From positions 6,654-45,535 of the forward strand of contig DCGX01000054.1 of assembly GCA_002315505.1 (NCBI GenBank): a DNA stretch of 38,882 bases, written 5' to 3'. Source of the DNA: Ruminococcaceae bacterium UBA1767. Its GTDB lineage: Bacteria > Bacillota > Clostridia > Oscillospirales > Acutalibacteraceae. Below the pieces are notes generated by a model. The model ran no database searches. It had not been told where the DNA came from and saw only the letters and a program-made list of their open reading frames with translations. Both the position numbers and the translations under genes were made by a program. This document shows, in pieces, positions 1 through 7,671 of this stretch (within the stretch, counting starts at the first letter, position 1; every line of letters begins with the position of its first letter).

Positions 1-410
1 ATGGACTTGCCGAACACGAAGAATCTCTGATACAGGAATTCGGTAATGAAGTTTACGAGCATTGTACAAATTTCAACAACGTAATGGTTAATTCCTGCTT
101 CAGCGGCAAAATTTCCGACCCATGCCGAAAGCGGAGTAAATACCGCATAATAAGCAGCAGTTTTCAACATCGCAACCGGAATATTACTTGCTGACTTGAA
201 TGTGAATTTTCTGTTGAACGTGAAATTCCACAAAACTGATAAAATCAATGACGGCAGATAGCATGCCCAATATGACCATTCTGTGCCACCTAATGCCTTT
301 GGCAACTCCGTAAATGCGGTAAATGAGCCAATCTGAATAACGCCTGCACTTGCGGCAAACATTGCATATTTCAAGGCTCTGAATAATTCCTTTTTCTTGT
401 TATCGTCCAT
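1..410 (-). CDS. GtrA-family membrane protein, 3' end outside window
   Basis: An open frame of 136 codons runs leftward off the window edge with no stop. It begins MDDNKKKELFRALKYAMFA and shows four hydrophobic stretches, at about residues 15-35, 44-62, 80-97 and 108-130. The segment LSVLWNFTFNRKFTFKSAS after the second stretch is the characteristic GtrA-family WNF-x-N-(R/K)-x-F-x-F pattern, and YQRFFVF near the end matches the last helix. GtrA-like proteins are small four-helix membrane proteins, often involved in moving polyprenyl-linked sugars across the membrane for cell-surface glycosylation. The substrate here is unknown. The ATG at 410 has an AAGGAG ribosome site about 8 bases upstream and a good promoter at 433-461. 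The family call is confident; the role is inference. Confidence 0.85.
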   Translation of the reverse strand, partial: MDDNKKKELFRALKYAMFAASAGVIQIGSFTAFTELPKALGGTEWSYWACYLPSLILSVLWNFTFNRKFTFKSASNIPVAMLKTAAYYAVFTPLSAWVGNFAAEAGINHYVVEICTMLVNFITEFLYQRFFVFGKS

Positions 411-432
411 ATTCAACAACTCCTTTTCATTT

Positions 433-461
433 ACTATAACATAAATTTCTGAAGATTTCAA
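433..461 (-). promoter_or_regulatory. sigma-A promoter of the GtrA-family gene
   Basis: Reading leftward, TTGAAA (456-461) and TATAGT (433-438) are separated by exactly 17 bases, and a TG lies just before the -10 box. The predicted transcript starts roughly 15-20 bases upstream of the AAGGAG ribosome site, so the GtrA gene is probably transcribed separately from glmS. Confidence 0.7.
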
Positions 462-498
462 ATTAAATTTTTGAATAGAATTGTTGTTGTGAATTGTC

Positions 499-2289
499 TT
501 ATTCCACCGTCACACTTTTTGCAAGATTTCTCGGTTTATCAATTTCGCAGTTTTTCTTTTTTGCGGTATAATATGCGATTAATTGCAACGGAATTATTTC
601 GAGCATCGGACAAAAAATATCATCTGTGTACGGCACGGAAATTTCTCCGTCATGTGACACGCAAATCACATCAGCACCACGGGAAATTACTTCGTTGATA
701 TTGCTCTGAGTTTTTGCTTTGATTTCCTCACAACAGCACAGTGCAAAAATAAGGCTGTTCTTGTCAACAAGGGAAATTGTACCGTGCTTTAATTCTCCTG
801 CAGGATAAACCTCGCACGGAATGTAGCTGATTTCCTTGAGCTTGAGGGATGCCTCCATTGCTGTGCAATAGTCAAAGCTCCTGCCTATAAAACAGATATA
901 TTTTGCTTGAATTATTTGCTCGGAATATTTATAAAATCCGGTTGATTGAGAAAGGATTTTTTCTTCGATTTCGGGAATTGATTTTAATTCACGGATGAAT
1001 TCTTCTGACTGCGATTTTGTAATACTTTTATTTTTTTGTGCAAGATAAAATATGAGCGAATACACAACTGCAAGCTGTGCTGAATACGCTTTTGTTGTCG
1101 CAACGGCAATTTCTTTTCCTGCTCTTGTCATAATTACGTTGTCGCTTTCCTGTGCGATTGTACTGTTCTCAACGTTAACAATCGAAACAGTTTTTGCACC
1201 CTGCATTTTCGCAATTCTCAATGCGGCGAGCGTGTCTGCGGTCTCACCGCTCTGACTTATAATCACAGCTAAGGTATTGCCGTCAAGGTGAGGCTTTTTG
1301 TAACGGAATTCCGATGCGACACAAGCTGAGCTTGTTTTATGAAGAATTCTTTCGCACAGATAACTGCCGACAAATCCGACGTGAAAGGCCGAACCGCAGG
1401 CAACAAAAATTATATTGTTAAGCTCGTCGATTGCCTTCGAGGAAAGATGAAAGTTTTTGAAAAAAACCTGATTATTTTCTGTAATAATTTCTTTTAAAGT
1501 GTTGCGAATTGCGGTAGGTTGCTCATGAATTTCTTTTAACATAAAATGCTCATATCCGCACTTGCCGTCATTTTTGTCGAAGGCTTTTAATTTGATTTCA
1601 TTTTTTCTTATTCGACATCCGTCAAGGTCAAAAACCTTCAGCTCACCTTTTTTTACAAGTCCGATTTCGTTATCATTGAGCCTGTAAAGACGGTGACTTT
1701 TTTCTGCAATTGCACTTACATCGCTTGCAATAAACGAGCCTTCTTCTGCCGTACCGACAAACAACGGACTTGATAATTTTGCACAGATGACTGTGTCACT
1801 GTAATCACGGCACAGAATTGCGAGCGCATACGAGCCGACAAGCATCTTCAAAACCTGCGACACAGTTCCTTTTAAATCCCCGTTGTAATTTTTTTCAAGA
1901 AGGTGAGCAATAACCTCAGTGTCGGTATCGCTTCTGAAAATAATTCCGTCACTTTCAAGTACGGCTTTAAGCTCTGCAAAATTTTCAATAATTCCGTTGT
2001 GGACGATGGTAAAAAGTCCGCTTTCGCTTGTATGGGGATGTGCATTCTCTGCTGTTGCCGCTCCGTGAGTAGCCCATCGGGTATGTCCGATTGCGATATT
2101 TCCGAATTCGTTCCCGGTCAGCTTACGTAATTCCGACGGACTTCCGACACTTTTCCTTATGTTGATGCTTTCGTTATTTACAATAGCAATTCCGGCTGAA
2201 TCGTAGCCTCTGTATTCGAGGTCTTCAAGTCCGCTTATTACAATATCCTTTGCGTTTTCTTCGCCGATATATCCCATAATTCCGCACAT
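499..2289 (-). CDS. glmS: glutamine--fructose-6-phosphate aminotransferase (isomerising)
   Basis: GlmS converts fructose-6-phosphate and glutamine to glucosamine-6-phosphate and glutamate, the first committed step toward UDP-GlcNAc for peptidoglycan. The 596-residue length is normal for the family. The protein starts MCGIMGYIG, so Cys2 becomes the N-terminal nucleophile of the class II glutaminase domain (about 1-220); RGYDSAG and GHTRWATHG are its substrate motifs. Two SIS sugar-isomerase domains follow (about 285-415 with CGSAFHVG and SQSGETADT, and about 455-590). ELKHGTISLVDK and the C-terminal tail LAKSVTVE are typical. The start has an AAGG ribosome site. The upstream gap is too short for the glmS ribozyme found in many Firmicutes (see findings). 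A terminator separates it from the upstream protease gene. Confidence 0.97.
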   Translation of the reverse strand: MCGIMGYIGEENAKDIVISGLEDLEYRGYDSAGIAIVNNESINIRKSVGSPSELRKLTGNEFGNIAIGHTRWATHGAATAENAHPHTSESGLFTIVHNGIIENFAELKAVLESDGIIFRSDTDTEVIAHLLEKNYNGDLKGTVSQVLKMLVGSYALAILCRDYSDTVICAKLSSPLFVGTAEEGSFIASDVSAIAEKSHRLYRLNDNEIGLVKKGELKVFDLDGCRIRKNEIKLKAFDKNDGKCGYEHFMLKEIHEQPTAIRNTLKEIITENNQVFFKNFHLSSKAIDELNNIIFVACGSAFHVGFVGSYLCERILHKTSSACVASEFRYKKPHLDGNTLAVIISQSGETADTLAALRIAKMQGAKTVSIVNVENSTIAQESDNVIMTRAGKEIAVATTKAYSAQLAVVYSLIFYLAQKNKSITKSQSEEFIRELKSIPEIEEKILSQSTGFYKYSEQIIQAKYICFIGRSFDYCTAMEASLKLKEISYIPCEVYPAGELKHGTISLVDKNSLIFALCCCEEIKAKTQSNINEVISRGADVICVSHDGEISVPYTDDIFCPMLEIIPLQLIAYYTAKKKNCEIDKPRNLAKSVTVE

Positions 2290-2321
2290 AACAATACCTT
2301 CTTATTTTTCTGTATGTTAGT

Positions 2322-2351
2322 ATTATATGCACGAAAAATTCAAATAAACAA
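2322..2351 (-). promoter_or_regulatory. probable glmS promoter
   Basis: On the minus strand TATAAT (2322-2327) lies 18 bases after TTGTTT (2346-2351). The -10 is perfect and the -35 is weak, and the -35 overlaps the U-tract of the upstream terminator. The implied 5' leader is only about 25 bases. Confidence 0.45.
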
Positions 2352-2353
2352 AA

Positions 2354-2380
2354 ACACTGCCGTTTCATAAACGACAGTGT
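2354..2380 (-). terminator. rho-independent terminator of the S8 protease gene
   Basis: A 12-bp stem (2354-2365 with 2369-2380, one G-U pair) and a 3-base loop are followed on the minus strand by a T-run (TTTTTGTTTATTT). It lies 7 bases after the protease stop codon. Confidence 0.85.
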
Positions 2381-2386
2381 AAATTT

Positions 2387-4234
2387 TTAACTTTGTGTAA
2401 CTATGTCAAGCCCTATTGCGTAATTCGCAACAATCATATAATCGTCTTCGTTAACCGAATTGTCAAAGTTGACATTCGCCGCACAGCCTTGTGCGGTGGA
2501 ATAAATGTCGGGCGAATCAATTATGCTTGAAATTAAAACAGCATCCTGTCCGTCGGCGAAGCTGTCGCCGTTGATGTCTCCATAAACGATGATTGTGTAT
2601 GTTGCGAATTCATTGCCACGTGCATCGTAAATCGTGAGAGTGGAGCCTGTTCCGTTTCCGTTCTCTGACGGAGTGAAAAGCGAGGTTCCGTTTTCAATCG
2701 TGATGTAGTCCGTGATATCATCAAAGCCTTCTTCAAGGCCCGAAATGTAGAAATTAAACGGGTCAACCGCTAAGTCTGATGTTTCGATTTCGGGGTCAGG
2801 GATTGGCCTTGTATTCGGATAATTGAGCAATTCGTAAGCATCAACTACCTTGTAATTGTAAGTGGATGTTGTTACAGTTGAATTTGTTGTAACATATCTT
2901 GTCGGTGAATTTCGGAGTGCTTCGTAAACCTGGTCAACAGTTTCGTCGGGATATGCTGACCTGTACAGTGCGGCACAGGCGGCAACGAGCGGAGTTGCCT
3001 GCGAAGTTCCGGATGAAACCGTTGCCTGACCATTCGTACCACATCCGACAATTGCAACACCCGGTGCGGCAACATCGTAATACTGATTAGTGCCCGTTGT
3101 ATCATAGTTTGAAAAATCAGAGAGCTGGTCGGTGCTTTCAATTCGGAATCCCTTTGATACTGTTGTATCTTTTACGTAAGTACCGATTGCCATAACACCT
3201 ATAACATTTGACATACAGGCAGGGTAGTACGTGGTGGTTGTTGCGGCGGCATTGTTACCTGCGGATGCAAATACCGCAATATCGTTGCTGACCGCATTGT
3301 TAATAGCAGTTTTGATAGAGCTCGGAACAGTACCGGATGCACTCAGCGACATTGTGATGATGTCTGCACCGTTATTTACAGCAAAATTAATGCAATTTAC
3401 AAGAGAACTGAGTCGGATAGTATATTTAGACGTAGAAGTCGATGAATACTCGGCACATTTAAGGAGCATAAGCTCTGAATCATATGCGGCACCGACACCC
3501 GCGATTCCGTTAGCCGCCATGCCGATAATACCTGCGACGTTTGAACCATGCAAGCCGGAGCTGATAACTGCTCCGCTGTCATCTGTAATAAGTGAAATAT
3601 CGTAGCTTTCGTCAGCGCCGTTGTAACCGCAGTGTCCGTTTCCGTCGTCCCAGAGATGGGTTGAGAAATCAATGTAAGATGTGTCATATCCATTATCGAT
3701 AACCGCAACAGTTACGCCGCTTCCTGTTGACTCAAACTGAGTCCACGCCTCTGTTATCTGCATATAGTCAAAGTACCATTTGCAGTAATTTTTATATGTT
3801 GAAGTTTTTGTGTCTGTCGGCATTGTGAATGAGTCCAAGGTCATAAGATAGTTAGGCTCAGCATATTCAATACCGTCAATTTTTTCAAGTTCTTTGCATA
3901 TCTTCTGCACATCGCCGTCAATCTCTGCGAGGTACATACCGTCATCAATTGTTTCTTCGTCAGCTACACTCGAGGTTAAGAATGTCGGCTCTTCTTCAAC
4001 TACGGCATCAAGAATTTCAAAGTCTGTCACGCCTGCATCGTTAAGCTCGTCGGCAATATTCTCCGACTCGTCGGTAGACGAATTTAATTGCAACGGCTGT
4101 TCATATTTGAAGATAAGCTGACCATCCGCATACTCCGATTCGATGGTTTCGTCAACGGCATACGAGGTCGGAAAAGAGCAGACTACTGCAAGAATAACAG
4201 AAAAAATAATACACAAATATTTTTTTGCTTTCAT
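2387..4234 (-). CDS. secreted subtilisin-like serine protease (S8) with C-terminal dockerin
   Basis: A predicted secreted endopeptidase of 615 residues. MKAKKYLCIIFSVILAVVCS is a clear signal peptide. A propeptide-like region (about 30-135) is followed by the S8 catalytic domain: Asp180 in AVIDNGYD, His229 in GLHGSNVAG, oxyanion Asn327 in ASAGNN, and Ser411 in SSGTSQATP. A linker (about 485-550) leads to two dockerin-type calcium loops (YGDINGDSFADGQDA and NVNFDNSVNEDDYM, about 552-612), implying docking to a cohesin on a scaffold or cell surface. The loops are less canonical than those of the LRR protein nearby. The frame is open a further 85 codons upstream, but the signal peptide and an AAAGG ribosome site decide the ATG at 4234. 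The gene is divergent from the deacetylase at 4267 with only 32 bases between. Confidence 0.9.
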   Translation of the reverse strand: MKAKKYLCIIFSVILAVVCSFPTSYAVDETIESEYADGQLIFKYEQPLQLNSSTDESENIADELNDAGVTDFEILDAVVEEEPTFLTSSVADEETIDDGMYLAEIDGDVQKICKELEKIDGIEYAEPNYLMTLDSFTMPTDTKTSTYKNYCKWYFDYMQITEAWTQFESTGSGVTVAVIDNGYDTSYIDFSTHLWDDGNGHCGYNGADESYDISLITDDSGAVISSGLHGSNVAGIIGMAANGIAGVGAAYDSELMLLKCAEYSSTSTSKYTIRLSSLVNCINFAVNNGADIITMSLSASGTVPSSIKTAINNAVSNDIAVFASAGNNAAATTTTYYPACMSNVIGVMAIGTYVKDTTVSKGFRIESTDQLSDFSNYDTTGTNQYYDVAAPGVAIVGCGTNGQATVSSGTSQATPLVAACAALYRSAYPDETVDQVYEALRNSPTRYVTTNSTVTTSTYNYKVVDAYELLNYPNTRPIPDPEIETSDLAVDPFNFYISGLEEGFDDITDYITIENGTSLFTPSENGNGTGSTLTIYDARGNEFATYTIIVYGDINGDSFADGQDAVLISSIIDSPDIYSTAQGCAANVNFDNSVNEDDYMIVANYAIGLDIVTQS

Positions 4235-4266
4235 AAACTCACTACCTTTGCAGATAATAATTTCGG

Positions 4267-5139
4267 GTGATTTATTTGAAAAAATATATTTCAGTTTTAT
4301 TGGTTTTTGTTTTAATTTTTTTGTGCTCGTGTTCAAAGTCGGACAAGGTTGTCGCAAAACCCGAAAGTCAGACGAATTCAACCTATACTGGCTATAAGCC
4401 GTTGCAGGAAGTGAAGATGACCATTCCCGAAAGTACAGGTCTACCGACAGAAAAAATCGAACACGCATACGGAATTGCGAAGAATTCACAGCCGCATCAG
4501 ATTTCGATTGATTCCGAAAAATTCTTCGAGAAGAATAATTTCAAAGCGGTAACCTATGATACGAAATCAAAGGAAAAGGTTATGTACCTGACATTTGATT
4601 GCGGTTATGAAAACGGATACACGGAAAAAATTCTCGACGTACTCCGTGAAAAGAATGTAAAAGCCGCATTTTTCTGCACACTTGACGATATAAAAAGCAA
4701 TCCCGAAGTTATTGCAAGAATGATAAAAGAAGGTCACATTGTCGGGAATCATTCATCGACTCATCCGTCCTTTGCTGAAATTGACATTGCACAGATGGTG
4801 CGTGAGATTGAAGAATGTGAAAATTATCTGCGAAAAAATTTTGGCTATTCTTCTCACTATTTTCGTTTCCCGAAGGGCGAATATTCGCAGACAGCTCTCG
4901 ATGTAGTCGGAAAGCTCGGTTATTTGTCGGTTTTCTGGTCGCTTTCGTATGCCGATTGGGATACCGAAAATCAGAAAGGCTCCGAATATGCGCTTGAAAC
5001 TGTAACAAGCCGTTTTCATCCGGGTGCAATAATACTACTTCACGCTGTATCCGCAGATAATGCAGACGCAATGGCACAGATTATTGACTCCGCAAGAGCG
5101 AAAGGTTATAGCTTTAGAGCTATCTCTGATTTTGGATAA
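4267..5139 (+). CDS. polysaccharide deacetylase, PdaA-like lipoprotein
   Basis: A carbohydrate esterase 4 (NodB-fold) enzyme of about 290 residues, resembling the PdaA de-N-acetylases that act on peptidoglycan muramic acid. The N-terminus (KKYISVLLVFVLIFLCSC) is a lipoprotein signal with the lipobox Cys at residue 22, so it should sit on the outer face of the membrane. Motif 1 reads TFDCGYENG (109-117), close to the TFDNGYENG of Bacillus PdaA, not the usual TFDDG. Motif 2 is NHSSTHPS (161-168) and motif 3 RFPKGEY (200-206); LLHAVS (257-262) supplies the late His. The start is uncertain. GTG 4267 opens the frame, but TTG 4276 has GGTGAT four bases upstream and would remove three residues. Natural substrate not shown by sequence. 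Confidence 0.88.
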   Translation: MIYLKKYISVLLVFVLIFLCSCSKSDKVVAKPESQTNSTYTGYKPLQEVKMTIPESTGLPTEKIEHAYGIAKNSQPHQISIDSEKFFEKNNFKAVTYDTKSKEKVMYLTFDCGYENGYTEKILDVLREKNVKAAFFCTLDDIKSNPEVIARMIKEGHIVGNHSSTHPSFAEIDIAQMVREIEECENYLRKNFGYSSHYFRFPKGEYSQTALDVVGKLGYLSVFWSLSYADWDTENQKGSEYALETVTSRFHPGAIILLHAVSADNADAMAQIIDSARAKGYSFRAISDFG

Positions 5140-5212
5140 ACTTCTACAAAATAATTTTATCACATTATTATTAAATTTTCAATCTGTTTTTGTGTTTTTT
5201 GTTCAAAACTTC

Positions 5213-5241
5213 TTGAAAAAATATATAAATAATGGTATAAT
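5213..5241 (+). promoter_or_regulatory. sigma-A promoter of the LRR-dockerin gene
   Basis: TTGAAA (5213-5218) and TATAAT (5236-5241) are 17 bases apart, with TG before the -10. The transcript would start near 5248, shortly before the GGGAGGG ribosome site at 5257-5263. The rest of the 5140-5269 gap is AT-rich, and I see no convincing terminator for the deacetylase gene there. Confidence 0.85.
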
Positions 5242-5269
5242 TCAATAAATAATTATGGGAGGGTATTGT

Positions 5270-6910
5270 ATGAAAAAATATACAAAAAAAATTCTCGCAA
5301 TAATAATGACAATGGCTCTTATCTTTTCGATTGTTGCACTCGACGGAGTTGTTGCTGCAGAAAAGCCAAAGTTCTCATTGAACAGAGTAAGTGAAACCGA
5401 TACTCAGGTTGTAATTTCCATTAACCTTGAATCAGGAAGCTTCAATAATGCCTCGTTTGTAATTACAACAACTGCAAATATTACAAGCTGTGCTTCAATC
5501 CAAAAGGGTGATACTACGCTCGAGTATATTGATGCTGCAGGCTTTATGACTTCAACATATCCTGTTAAAAACACATCGGCAGTTGCGTCTACGGTTGCGC
5601 TTACAAAGACAGGTCCTTATTTCGTTTACACATTCAATAAGGCAAAAAGTAACAGAATTGAGGCAAGTGACTTTTCTCTTACCGAAAAGGATATCGAATC
5701 AGGAATAGAGTATGTTAACAATATTCCATCAAAATTCAGCGAAAAATCACTTACTTACACTACATCCGGTTCAAACGTAACTATCACAAAGTGTCGTGCA
5801 GATGCTTTCGGCAGTGCTTCAATTCCGGGTACAATTAATGGTAAAACAGTTGTTTCAATTGCAAACGGTGCATTCTCAGACTGTAATGAGCTTGACAGCA
5901 TTGTAATTCCGGATAGTGTTACTACTATCGGTAAAGAAGCATTTAAGAATTGTTCTGCCGCAAAGTCGATTACTATCGGCAAAAAAGTTAAAACAATCGG
6001 CGAAGATGCGTTTGCAGGCTGTACAGCTGTTGAGAATGCCTCATTCACAGGCACTCTTGCTGAGTGGTGTGCAATCAGCCTTGCAAATGAAAATTCAAAC
6101 ATCAATAACCTTGCTAAGAGCTTTAAAATCAACGGAGCTGTAATCAGCGGTGATGTTGTTATTCCCGATGGTATTGATTCAATTGGCAAATATACATTTA
6201 TGAATTTCAAGGGTATTAAGAAAGTTACTTTTAATGATGCAGTGAGCTCTGTTGGTGAAGGTGCATTTAACGGATGTGAAAATCTTGAAATGGTTATCAT
6301 TCCGAAGGCAACAAAGTCAATTGCAGCTAATGCCTTTGCAGGTTGTACAAAGCTCAAGAGTGTCGGCTACAAGGCAGGCGCAGACGATTGGAAGAATATC
6401 ACAATCGGCAGTGGCAACGATGCTTTGAAAAATGCGGCAATTACTTATTACTACGGTCATTCACATGATTACAAGACAGTTGTTGAAACAGTTAAGCCGA
6501 CCTGTACTGCAGATGGTTACACTATTTTCAAATGTACAATGTGTGATGCAACACAGAAGGGTGACACTGTAAAAGCTACAGGTCATCATGCCGCAGCATG
6601 GAAATATGATACATCTAAGCATTGGCAGATTTGCGAAGCTGATGGTGTGAAATTCAACGAAGGCACTCATACATTTGATGCAAACGGCGGTTGTAAGTGC
6701 GGCTACATCAAGGCAAAGCTCGGTGACCTTAACAATGACGGCAACATCAATTCTTTAGATGCACTTATTGTTTTGCAGTTTGTTGTAGGTCAGATTACAC
6801 CGAACGCCACTCAGAAGGTACTCGCCGATACTAACAAGGACGGCAAATATGATTCAACTGATGCACTTCGTATTCTTCAGTACACAGTTGGCGCTATTGC
6901 AAAATTCTGA
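5270..6910 (+). CDS. secreted leucine-rich-repeat (BspA-like) protein with C-terminal dockerin
   Basis: A 546-residue secreted protein. MKKYTKKILAIIMTMALIFS is the signal peptide. Residues about 33-145 form a beta-rich domain that could be cohesin- or CBM-like (low certainty). Residues about 165-395 hold BspA/LRR_5 repeats, such as IPDSVTTIGKEAFKNC, KKVKTIGEDAFAGC and KATKSIAANAFAGC. These repeats are usually linked to protein or surface binding. A Cys/His-rich segment (about 398-480; CTMCD, GHH, CKCG) comes next. The C-terminus is a textbook type I dockerin with two calcium loops: GDLNNDGNINSLDALIVL (about 485-502) and ADTNKDGKYDSTDALRIL (519-536). The frame is open from an ATG at 5255, but GGGAGGG lies inside that extension, so ATG 5270 is the start. 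It has its own promoter. Binding partner unknown. Confidence 0.88.
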   Translation: MKKYTKKILAIIMTMALIFSIVALDGVVAAEKPKFSLNRVSETDTQVVISINLESGSFNNASFVITTTANITSCASIQKGDTTLEYIDAAGFMTSTYPVKNTSAVASTVALTKTGPYFVYTFNKAKSNRIEASDFSLTEKDIESGIEYVNNIPSKFSEKSLTYTTSGSNVTITKCRADAFGSASIPGTINGKTVVSIANGAFSDCNELDSIVIPDSVTTIGKEAFKNCSAAKSITIGKKVKTIGEDAFAGCTAVENASFTGTLAEWCAISLANENSNINNLAKSFKINGAVISGDVVIPDGIDSIGKYTFMNFKGIKKVTFNDAVSSVGEGAFNGCENLEMVIIPKATKSIAANAFAGCTKLKSVGYKAGADDWKNITIGSGNDALKNAAITYYYGHSHDYKTVVETVKPTCTADGYTIFKCTMCDATQKGDTVKATGHHAAAWKYDTSKHWQICEADGVKFNEGTHTFDANGGCKCGYIKAKLGDLNNDGNINSLDALIVLQFVVGQITPNATQKVLADTNKDGKYDSTDALRILQYTVGAIAKF

Positions 6911-6929
6911 TAAGTAAACCGAACGTAGG

Positions 6930-6958
6930 TTGATTAAATTTTACTCTCCTGATATAAT
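6930..6958 (+). promoter_or_regulatory. sigma-A promoter of the XRE-desulfoferrodoxin gene
   Basis: TTGATT (6930-6935) and TATAAT (6953-6958) are 17 bases apart. The -10 box lies inside the loop region of the hairpin at 6943-6984, so promoter, terminator and ribosome site overlap here. Confidence 0.75.
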
Positions 6959-6988
6959 GGGCTTAACCAATATTTCGGGAGAGTTTTT
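6943..6988 (+). terminator. probable terminator of the LRR-dockerin gene, overlapping the next gene's control region
   Basis: ACTCTCC (6943-6949) pairs with GGAGAGT (6978-6984) and is followed by TTTTT. The intervening bases can pair imperfectly (ATAATGG with CCAATAT). The 3' arm contains the GGGAG ribosome site (6977-6981) of the gene starting at 6991, so read-through transcripts would have that site hidden. Confidence 0.6.
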
Positions 6989-6990
6989 CT

Positions 6991-7575
6991 ATGGATAATT
7001 ATGTTACGGGTGCTACGATAAAAAAACTTCGTGAGAATAAAAATTTAACACAGCTTCAGCTTGCGCAGATTCTTGACGTGAGCAGTAAGGCTGTTTCAAA
7101 GTGGGAAACCGCAAAGGGCTTGCCCGATATTTCGCTGATTGAACCGCTCGCAAGGGCACTCGATGTGTCAGTAATGGAATTGATGAGCGGAACAATGGTC
7201 AGCAACAGTAACCGTTCTGCGAATATGCTTCGTTCAAAGCTGTATGTTTGTCCAGTCTGCGGAAATATTATTCACTCGATGGGCGAAACGGTTATCAGCT
7301 GCTGCGGTGTGACATTGCCGCCACTCGAGGCAGAGGATTTTGACGAAGAGCATAAAATTATTCTTGAACAGGTCGAGGATGAAAAGTTCATCACACTTGA
7401 ACATCCGATGGAAAAATCGCATTTTATTTCGTTTGTTGCGTACGTGACGAGCGAGAAAATCGAGCTTGTGAAATTGTATCCCGAGGGAAATGCAGAATGC
7501 AGAATTAAAATGCGCGGTCACGGCTTTTTGTACGCATATTGTAATAAACAAGGATTGTATAAAAAGAAAGTATAA
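6991..7575 (+). CDS. XRE-family regulator fused to a desulfoferrodoxin-like iron-binding region
   Basis: A 194-residue fusion. Residues 8-66 are a helix-turn-helix of the XRE/HTH_3 family (LRENKNLTQLQLAQILDVSS, KAVSKWETAKGLPDI). Residues 84-112 match the desulforedoxin (Dx) module: Cys87, Cys90, Cys104 and Cys105 in CPVC and SCC, the rubredoxin-like Fe(Cys)4 ligands. Residues about 115-192 match the superoxide-reductase module of desulfoferrodoxin: His121, His138 in LEHPM, His144 in SHFISF, and Cys184 in YAYCNKQGLY. The usual final His (C-x-x-H) is Gln187, and the catalytic Lys before the first His (EKH) is Glu, giving EEH. It is therefore unlikely to be a working reductase and more plausibly senses iron, redox state or superoxide. 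It has its own promoter and a GGGAG ribosome site. Regulatory targets are unknown. Confidence 0.88.
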   Translation: MDNYVTGATIKKLRENKNLTQLQLAQILDVSSKAVSKWETAKGLPDISLIEPLARALDVSVMELMSGTMVSNSNRSANMLRSKLYVCPVCGNIIHSMGETVISCCGVTLPPLEAEDFDEEHKIILEQVEDEKFITLEHPMEKSHFISFVAYVTSEKIELVKLYPEGNAECRIKMRGHGFLYAYCNKQGLYKKKV

Positions 7576-7637
7576 ATTCCCAATGCACAATGGCTGTAAA
7601 AGCATCAACCACCTGTCCTATATCTCAAATACTGCAA

Positions 7638-7671
7638 AAAATATGCCGCCCCAATCGGAGCGGCATATTTT
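7638..7671. terminator. bidirectional terminator between convergent genes
   Basis: AAAATATGCCGC (7638-7649) pairs with GCGGCATATTTT (7660-7671), with a further GG/CC extension. T-rich stretches follow on both strands. It serves the rightward XRE fusion gene and the leftward phosphatase gene, whose stop codon it overlaps. Confidence 0.85.

Noticed and set aside
4235..4489. 85-codon N-terminal extension of the S8 protease
   Set aside because: It would bury the signal peptide and overlap the divergent deacetylase gene; a good ribosome site supports ATG 4234.
5755..6357. 200-codon open frame antisense to the LRR-dockerin gene
   Set aside because: Shadow of the repeats on the plus strand; no ribosome site or promoter.
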